A stretch of DNA of 36,244 nucleotides from a virus, in the IMG/VR virus record IMGVR_UViG_3300025133_000326, positions 1 through 36,244 of that record. One strand, 5' to 3'. The position numbers and the translations under genes were made by a program. Shown here one piece after another: positions 32,724 to 36,244 of the stretch; the first letter of the stretch is position 1; each line of letters starts with the position of its first letter. Below the pieces are notes generated by a model. That model saw only the letters and a list, made by a program, of their open reading frames with translations. It did no database searches and had not been told where the DNA came from.

Positions 32724-34108
32724 TGGAACTTAGGGCTTACCAAAAGACAGCCGTTACCGCTGTCGTGGGCCGTCACATCGAAGGGTCCCGGGCGGTCTGT
32801 CTCGTTGCTCCAACGGGCGCTGGCAAGACCGTCATGGGATCGGCACTCGCGAAGATGGCCACCAGCAGGGGTGGATCGGTCCTTTGGTTGTGCCATCGGC
32901 GGGAACTGGCATCCCAGGCGATCGATTCGAACAACCGGTATTCAGGCCCCCACACCGCCGGTCCGATCCAGTCCGACTGCCCGATCCGGGTGTCGACCGT
33001 GCAGGCCCTCATGCGCAAGCGCGGCCCCATCCCGGGGATTCGTTTCCTCGTCCTGGACGAATGCCACCATTATCGGGCCGAACAGTGGGGGGCCGTCGCC
33101 CAGATGTACCCCGTTCATACGGTCGGGCTCACGGCAACCCCGCAACGGGCGGATGGACTCGGCCTGGGCTCGATGTTTGATTCGATGGTCGTCTCAGCCT
33201 CGTACACGCAACTGCGCGAGGATGGCCACCTCGCCGACTGCGAAGTCCTACGACCCGATGGTCCGCTCATGTCGAACGAGGTTGCCCAGTCTCCGATCCA
33301 GGCATACTGCAACAACGCGATGGGCAGACACGCTTTCCTCTTCGCAAAGTCGGTGAAGGATGCGGAACAGTTCGCCCGGGATTTCCGGGAGGCTGGTGTG
33401 CGCGCGGCCGTCGTGACCGGGAAGACGGACAAGGAAACGCGGAGGAAGCGTCTGCAGGCATTCGCCGAAGGCACCATCCAGGTCCTGTGCAACGTGTTCG
33501 TCCTTACCGAGGGTGTGGATATCCCGCGAGCGGACGTGTGCATCCTCACCCGTGGCTGCTCCCATGCCTCGATCTATTTGCAGATGGTCGGTCGGATCCT
33601 CCGCCCGTTCCCGGGCAAGGGCAAAGCCCTGCTCATCGATCTCCCTGGTGTCTCCCATGAGCACGGTCTGCCCGGGGAGGACGTTAAATACAGCCTGGAC
33701 GGTGACGGTATCCAGACCGCCGGGAAAGCAAAGAAGAAGGCAGACGACACCATTTCAGGCGACGATCAGAGGCCACCACCGACAATCTACAGCATGGAAC
33801 TGCGGCGGGTGTATGCCGGGTCGGCAACGCCAACCGATCACAAGGATTCGGAATGGCGACGGCTTCGCTCGATCGCAGTCCAGCGCGGATATTCGCTCGC
33901 CTGGGTGGCCAACGAGTACAAGAAGCTGTTCGACCACATCCCACCACAGATCCAGTCGATCGGGTCCCAGGAGCGGCAGCGTGAGTACAGGTCGCTGATC
34001 GGCCTTGCGCGATCACGAGGGTACAAGAACCCACCCGGATGGGCAGGGTACCGGTACAAAGAGACTTTCGGGAAATGGCCACCCAGGTTGTGGTCCTGGA
34101 AGATCTAA
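32723..34108 (+). CDS. SF2 DEAD/DEAH-type helicase
   Basis: The 461-residue protein starts at ATG 32723 overlapping the PrimPol stop. Motifs: Q-like region AYQKTA, Walker A APTGAGKT (K35), DECHH (112-116), TATP (137-140), motif V TEGVDIP (262-268) and motif VI QMVGRILRP (287-295), R291 and R294 being the arginine fingers. The last 120 residues are a basic, Tyr/Trp-rich extension, perhaps a DNA-binding tail. It probably opens DNA or remodels forks with the PrimPol. The ATPase core is clear; the substrate is not. Its last four bases overlap the - strand regulator gene. Confidence 0.85.
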   Translation: MELRAYQKTAVTAVVGRHIEGSRAVCLVAPTGAGKTVMGSALAKMATSRGGSVLWLCHRRELASQAIDSNNRYSGPHTAGPIQSDCPIRVSTVQALMRKRGPIPGIRFLVLDECHHYRAEQWGAVAQMYPVHTVGLTATPQRADGLGLGSMFDSMVVSASYTQLREDGHLADCEVLRPDGPLMSNEVAQSPIQAYCNNAMGRHAFLFAKSVKDAEQFARDFREAGVRAAVVTGKTDKETRRKRLQAFAEGTIQVLCNVFVLTEGVDIPRADVCILTRGCSHASIYLQMVGRILRPFPGKGKALLIDLPGVSHEHGLPGEDVKYSLDGDGIQTAGKAKKKADDTISGDDQRPPPTIYSMELRRVYAGSATPTDHKDSEWRRLRSIAVQRGYSLAWVANEYKKLFDHIPPQIQSIGSQERQREYRSLIGLARSRGYKNPPGWAGYRYKETFGKWPPRLWSWKI

Positions 34109-34365
34109 ACTAGATTCATCTGCCTGGGATCCGGTTCCCCTACGGCGAACTCGTCCGACACCCACGAAGATGCCCTGATATGACCTTTGGTTGCCTGTTC
34201 GATGAGCCACGCGCGGTCGACGGACGGTCTTGCCCTACCGGACAGATACCGCTCCAGTCCACCGTGGGACACACCAATCGACTCGGCAAAATCCCTCCGG
34301 TTCTTCCCGCGCAGCCAGTCGCGCAGAGATCTGCGGCCGGCAGATTGAGTACGTGTGCGTTCCAT
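34105..34365 (-). CDS. Small HTH regulator (Cro/repressor-like)
   Basis: The 86-residue protein has an XRE-type helix-turn-helix (about 22-46: RRDFAESIGVSHGGLERYLSGRARP) in a basic N-terminal half. ATG 34365 starts six bases after the -10 box, so the message appears leaderless, as for the lambda repressor from PRM. Its promoter contains a copy of the operator palindrome, suggesting autoregulation. It is the only clear phage regulator, so it is the likely reader of TACCGNCGGTA. No oligomerisation domain or integrase is seen, so lysogeny is not implied. Confidence 0.75.
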   Translation of the reverse strand: MERTRTQSAGRRSLRDWLRGKNRRDFAESIGVSHGGLERYLSGRARPSVDRAWLIEQATKGHIRASSWVSDEFAVGEPDPRQMNLV

Positions 34366-34370
34366 GCCAC

Positions 34371-34399
34371 ATAAAACACCGTCGGTAGGTACCTGTCAA
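34371..34399 (-). promoter_or_regulatory. Promoter and operator of the HTH regulator
   Basis: On the - strand, TTGACA (34399-34394), 17-bp spacer, TTTTAT (34376-34371). ACCGTCGGTA with a flanking C (34377-34387) is the operator. ATG 34365 starts 6 bases after the -10 box. Confidence 0.8.
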
Positions 34400-34416
34400 C
34401 CGGGGTGGATCCCGAT

Positions 34417-34455
34417 TTGTCAAGAACTTGTCAAGACTGTCAAGAATTTGTCAAG
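34417..34455. repeat. TTGTCAAG repeat array between divergent promoters
   Basis: TTGTCAAG at 34417-34424, 34428-34435 and 34448-34455, and CTGTCAAG at 34437-34444; spacings 11, 9 and 11 bases. CTTGTCAAG is a 9-bp near-palindrome. A fifth TGTCAA at 34394-34399 is the -35 box of the regulator promoter. The array lies between the regulator and the early operon at 34505. Confidence 0.75.
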
Positions 34456-34469
34456 CCTTAAGATCCGAC

Positions 34470-34498
34470 TAGACGCCCTACCGACGGTATGATTTAAT
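34470..34498 (+). promoter_or_regulatory. Early promoter with embedded operator
   Basis: TAGACG (weak -35, 34470-34475), 17-bp spacer, TTTAAT (34493-34498). TACCGACGGTA is at 34479-34489 and TATGAT at 34488-34493. ATG 34505 is only 7 bases after the -10 box, so translation is leaderless or nearly so. Confidence 0.7.
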
Positions 34499-34504
34499 AC
34501 AATT

Positions 34505-34708
34505 ATGACGAACACGAACAACACCGCCGCCGCCCTCTCCCCCCTCGCCGCCGCCAAGGCTCGCGCTGCCAACCGCGTCGCCCTCGCGGAGGCGCGGCGT
34601 ATTGCCGACCGCCCTGTCTACGTCTTCACCAAGACCGCCTCGTGCGGCAACCATGTGTCCACCGTCGCGTGCGTCTTCTGCGACTCCGCCCGGGTCCACC
34701 ACCCCTAG
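34505..34708 (+). CDS. Small Ala-rich protein with Cys/His tail (67 aa)
   Basis: The 67-residue product has an Ala-rich helical first half (LAAAKARAANRVALAEARR). The C-terminal part carries C..H...C..C...HH (SCGNHVSTVACVFCDSARVHHP in two pieces), a possible zinc site. It is the first gene after the divergent early promoter and has no ribosome site, so it is probably translated leaderless. The function is unknown. The Ala-rich stretch may be partly a compositional effect of the high G+C content. Confidence 0.6.
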   Translation: MTNTNNTAAALSPLAAAKARAANRVALAEARRIADRPVYVFTKTASCGNHVSTVACVFCDSARVHHP

Positions 34709-34775
34709 GTAGCCACGGCGCGCGCCCCTCGGGGCCCCCAGCCGCCGAGGTGCAACCCTAGGAGGAGATGAGAAG

Positions 34776-35014
34776 ATGACCCTGACCGCTGACTATATTG
34801 ACCTGCTCGTGTCCCGGTGTACCCGCACCGCCCCCTGGAAGATCCGTGGCCTGTTCACGGACTACGCCGACGCCTCGCTCGCGTCCACCGTGCTTGCCCG
34901 CGGGGATTGCTAACCCGCGACTACAACGCCGCCGCCGAGGTCGCGATCGTCTCGTTCGGGCCGCACGGGTACCTCAAGACCGACGTCAAGACCGCAGCCG
35001 TGAGGACGTGGTAA
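34776..35014 (+). pseudogene. Frame-broken small gene (single-base loss in GGGG)
   Basis: ATG 34776 follows GGAGGAGATGAGAAG and gives 45 residues to TAA 34911. The next frame stays open to TAA 35012 with strongly coding-like content (TRDYNAAAEVAIVSFGPHGYL). Adding one G to the GGGG at 34902-34905 would join them into a protein of about 79 residues. This is either a real inactivation, a programmed -1 shift at a non-canonical site, or an assembly error in a homopolymer. The family is not recognised. Confidence 0.6.
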
Positions 35015-35043
35015 TGCCCGCACCCACTAGGAGATTTGAGATC

Positions 35044-35334
35044 ATGGAACTCACCCCCGACCAGAAGACCGCCATCCAGCACGCTGCCGTGGAGGGATTC
35101 GGATTCCGGACCCTGTGCAACGTCCGTAACGCCATCATGGCTGGGACCACCACACTCACCATCGAGGATCTCACGGATATCGCCGTACTGCTGAGCATCA
35201 AGGGCGCTAACTGGTGGGACAACCGGTTCGTCCAGATCCTCAAGCACACATCCATGGGTGATCTCTCGGATATGGCCTTCGACTACCTCACCACAACCAC
35301 CGGGGCTCTGAAAGCCGCCCGCGCGATCTGGTAG
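35044..35334 (+). CDS. Unknown protein (96 aa)
   Basis: ATG 35044 has AGGAGA about 10 bases upstream; the in-frame ATG 35014, overlapping the preceding stop (TAATG), is the alternative and would give 106 residues. The protein is helical, moderately acidic, with NWWDNRF near residue 62. No membrane segment or known motif is seen. It belongs to the early cluster under the 34470 promoter. Confidence 0.6.
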   Translation: MELTPDQKTAIQHAAVEGFGFRTLCNVRNAIMAGTTTLTIEDLTDIAVLLSIKGANWWDNRFVQILKHTSMGDLSDMAFDYLTTTTGALKAARAIW

Positions 35335-35340
35335 CCTGAA

Positions 35341-35372
35341 AAGGTGGCTCCCCATCCCGGGTGAGCCGCCAT
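35341..35372 (+). terminator. Hairpin after the 96-aa gene
   Basis: GGTGGCTC (35343-35350) pairs with GAGCCGCC (35363-35370) with one G-T pair, loop of 12. No clear U-tract follows. It precedes the GGTGCAACCC leader of the next gene and may attenuate read-through. Confidence 0.4.
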
Positions 35373-35396
35373 CGGGTGCAACCCAGGAGGACCCAA

Positions 35397-35675
35397 ATGT
35401 CAAAGATCCGAATCGACACGATCGCACTCGGCGCGGATGCTCTTGCCGACTACATCGAAGATCATTGCTGTTCACTCGTCACGATCAATGATCGCAAGGA
35501 GATCACACACATTGCCGTGTTCAAGGGCGTGAACCTTGCCCAGGGAGCCGCAAAGGGGATCTCCATGCAGAACGGCGTCGATGCTGCCGTGATCACTTGG
35601 GATACCTGTGGATGGCCCATGGATATCTTCGTCGTGTCCAAAAATGAGGTACGTGAGGTCATCACAAATCTTTAA
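35397..35675 (+). CDS. Unknown protein (92 aa)
   Basis: AGGAGGACCCAA precedes ATG 35397. The 92-residue protein has mixed helices and strands (IRIDTIALGADALADYI; ITHIAVFKGVNL; MDIFVVSKNEVREVITNL), with no known domain, membrane segment or signal. It ends just before the triple CGCTTGACAA array. The leader GGTGCAACCC-AGGAGGA is shared with the 34776 gene, so the two may be co-regulated after transcription. Function unknown. Confidence 0.6.
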   Translation: MSKIRIDTIALGADALADYIEDHCCSLVTINDRKEITHIAVFKGVNLAQGAAKGISMQNGVDAAVITWDTCGWPMDIFVVSKNEVREVITNL

Positions 35676-35679
35676 CAAA

Positions 35680-35715
35680 CGCTTGACAAACGCTTGACAA
35701 ACGATCGCTTGACAA
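35680..35715 (+). repeat. Three CGCTTGACAA repeats upstream of the zinc-ribbon gene promoter
   Basis: CGCTTGACAA at 35680-35689, 35691-35700 and 35706-35715; the third supplies the -35 box. A degenerate fourth copy (TTTAACAAAC) precedes them. It is the same core, on the opposite strand, as the TTGTCAAG array at 34417-34455. Confidence 0.75.
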
Positions 35716-35737
35716 TCTACCGCCGGTATGATTGAAT
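35709..35737 (+). promoter_or_regulatory. Promoter with embedded operator for the zinc-ribbon gene
   Basis: TTGACA (35709-35714), 17-bp spacer, TTGAAT (35732-35737). TACCGCCGGTA is at 35718-35728. The leader of about 50 bases ends in GAGGACAG before ATG 35792. Confidence 0.8.
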
Positions 35738-35791
35738 GCCTACAGATGACGGGGAACAAACAAACCCACCCCGCACAAGAGGACAGATAAA

Positions 35792-36244
35792 ATGCTCGTT
35801 TCCGCTACCTTCACCGCTCCTCAGGCCAACCACTTCGCGACCATCACCGGCATGCCCAACAGCAAGCTCGTTGAGTTCGACAGCCTCGACAGCCTCGCCA
35901 CGGCGACCATCAAGCTCGATGACGCCTATGACACCCTCAGGGGTGCCACGAAGCGTGCCGTTGGCAACGTCATCACGAAGATCCAGACCGCCGTCGCCGA
36001 AGAGGCCCTGACCGACCGCTTGAACGCCCGGTGCCGTGCCATCGCCGCCGACGTCGACGCCCCCGCCAAGGTCCCCGGCGGCAAGCACGCCGTCGCCATC
36101 CCCGCCAACCTCACCGCCGAGGAGGCCGCGAAGTTCATCATGGGACTCGCTGACGTGAAGGCGCGGGACACCCTGCCCAAGGCCGACTCCGACCGGAACG
36201 TCGCCATCCTTCGCTACGTGGGTACCTACGACCGGCGTGCGTTG
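35792..36244 (+). CDS. N-terminal part of the zinc-ribbon protein spanning the contig ends
   Basis: ATG 35792 follows GAGGACAGATAAA. The frame is open to the end of the window (151 codons) and continues in phase at base 1 through 983, giving 443 residues. The visible part is helical, with Ala/Thr/Asp-rich stretches and an acidic KLVEFDSLDSL segment. Bases 36141-36244 duplicate bases 1-104 with two differences, which change Asp to Gly and Thr to Ala between the copies. It has a strong promoter and ribosome site, so it is likely abundant early. The family is not recognised. Confidence 0.8.
   Translation, partial: MLVSATFTAPQANHFATITGMPNSKLVEFDSLDSLATATIKLDDAYDTLRGATKRAVGNVITKIQTAVAEEALTDRLNARCRAIAADVDAPAKVPGGKHAVAIPANLTAEEAAKFIMGLADVKARDTLPKADSDRNVAILRYVGTYDRRAL
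36141..36244. repeat. Terminal redundancy: copy of bases 1-104 with two mismatches
   Basis: The two end segments align over 104 bases. They differ at 13/36153 and 30/36170 (G versus A each time). This shows that the contig closes on itself and that the assembled reads came from slightly different phages. Confidence 0.9.

Noticed and set aside
34105-34365. Lysogeny repressor with integration
   Set aside because: No integrase, excisionase or attachment site is seen. The small HTH protein may regulate only lytic timing.
34417-34455. TTGTCAAG repeats as a CRISPR array
   Set aside because: The repeats are 8 bases with 1-3 base gaps, far too short for repeat-spacer units; operator or regulatory sites fit better.
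34394-34455. Mycobacteriophage L5-type stoperators
   Set aside because: Only TGTCAAG is shared; the GGTGG half of the stoperator is missing in all copies.
36141-36244. A true duplicated gene at both ends
   Set aside because: The two end segments align over their full length and the frame joins in phase, so this is one gene cut by the choice of contig start.

Overview
This window is an essentially complete genome of a small tailed (siphovirus-type) bacteriophage of high G+C content. Bases 1-104 and 36141-36244 are the same sequence with two mismatches, and one reading frame runs off the right end into the left end. The contig is therefore circular or terminally redundant, with a unit of about 36.14 kb. 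The host cannot be named from sequence. Sigma70-type promoters, GGAGGA ribosome sites and apparently leaderless starts fit a high-GC bacterium and would suit an actinobacterium, but this is weak evidence.

Layout. (1) Left arm, + strand, 0-6.8 kb, continuing from the right end: an unknown zinc-ribbon protein, then a nucleotide module with a P-loop kinase fused to a PurZ-type adenylosuccinate-synthetase homologue and a deoxyribosyltransferase-like domain fused to a MazG/MazZ-like pyrophosphohydrolase. Recombination genes follow: an ERF-type annealing protein, a candidate ssDNA-binding protein, a Gp157-like protein, a PD-(D/E)XK/Hjc-like nuclease and a DnaQ-type exonuclease. (2) 6.8-23.1 kb, - strand: lysis genes, tail tip, tape measure, tail chaperones with a -1 frameshift, tail and neck genes, capsid and scaffold. 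(3) 23.2-25.8 kb: seven small + strand genes of mostly unknown function, with three promoters of their own, placed between scaffold and portal. (4) 25.7-29.6 kb, - strand: portal, large terminase, a membrane peptide, an RMF-like protein and small terminase. (5) 29.6-30.15 kb: non-coding, with 14 copies of GGGAAC/GTTCCC around an AT-rich core, a candidate replication origin. (6) 30.15-34.1 kb, + strand: a primase-polymerase/DUF927 helicase and an SF2 helicase. (7) 34.1-36.2 kb: a divergent small HTH regulator and small + strand early genes.

How it fits together. The synthetase carries GSEGKG in place of the PurA GDEGKG loop, the change associated with PurZ of phages whose DNA contains 2-aminoadenine (Z) instead of adenine. 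With the adjacent MazG-like gene and a PrimPol instead of a classical DNA polymerase, this points to a Z-genome phage resembling the S-2L type of replication. No HD-domain dATPase (DatZ) and no family A/B/C DNA polymerase are visible. The kinase fused to PurZ and the deoxyribosyltransferase-like domain fused to MazG are the parts most likely to be new.

Regulation. A palindrome TACCGNCGGTA sits in or beside the spacer of sigma70-like promoters at about eight sites. These include the promoter of the HTH regulator, the candidate late promoter and all three promoters of the inserted cassette, which implies one phage-encoded regulon.
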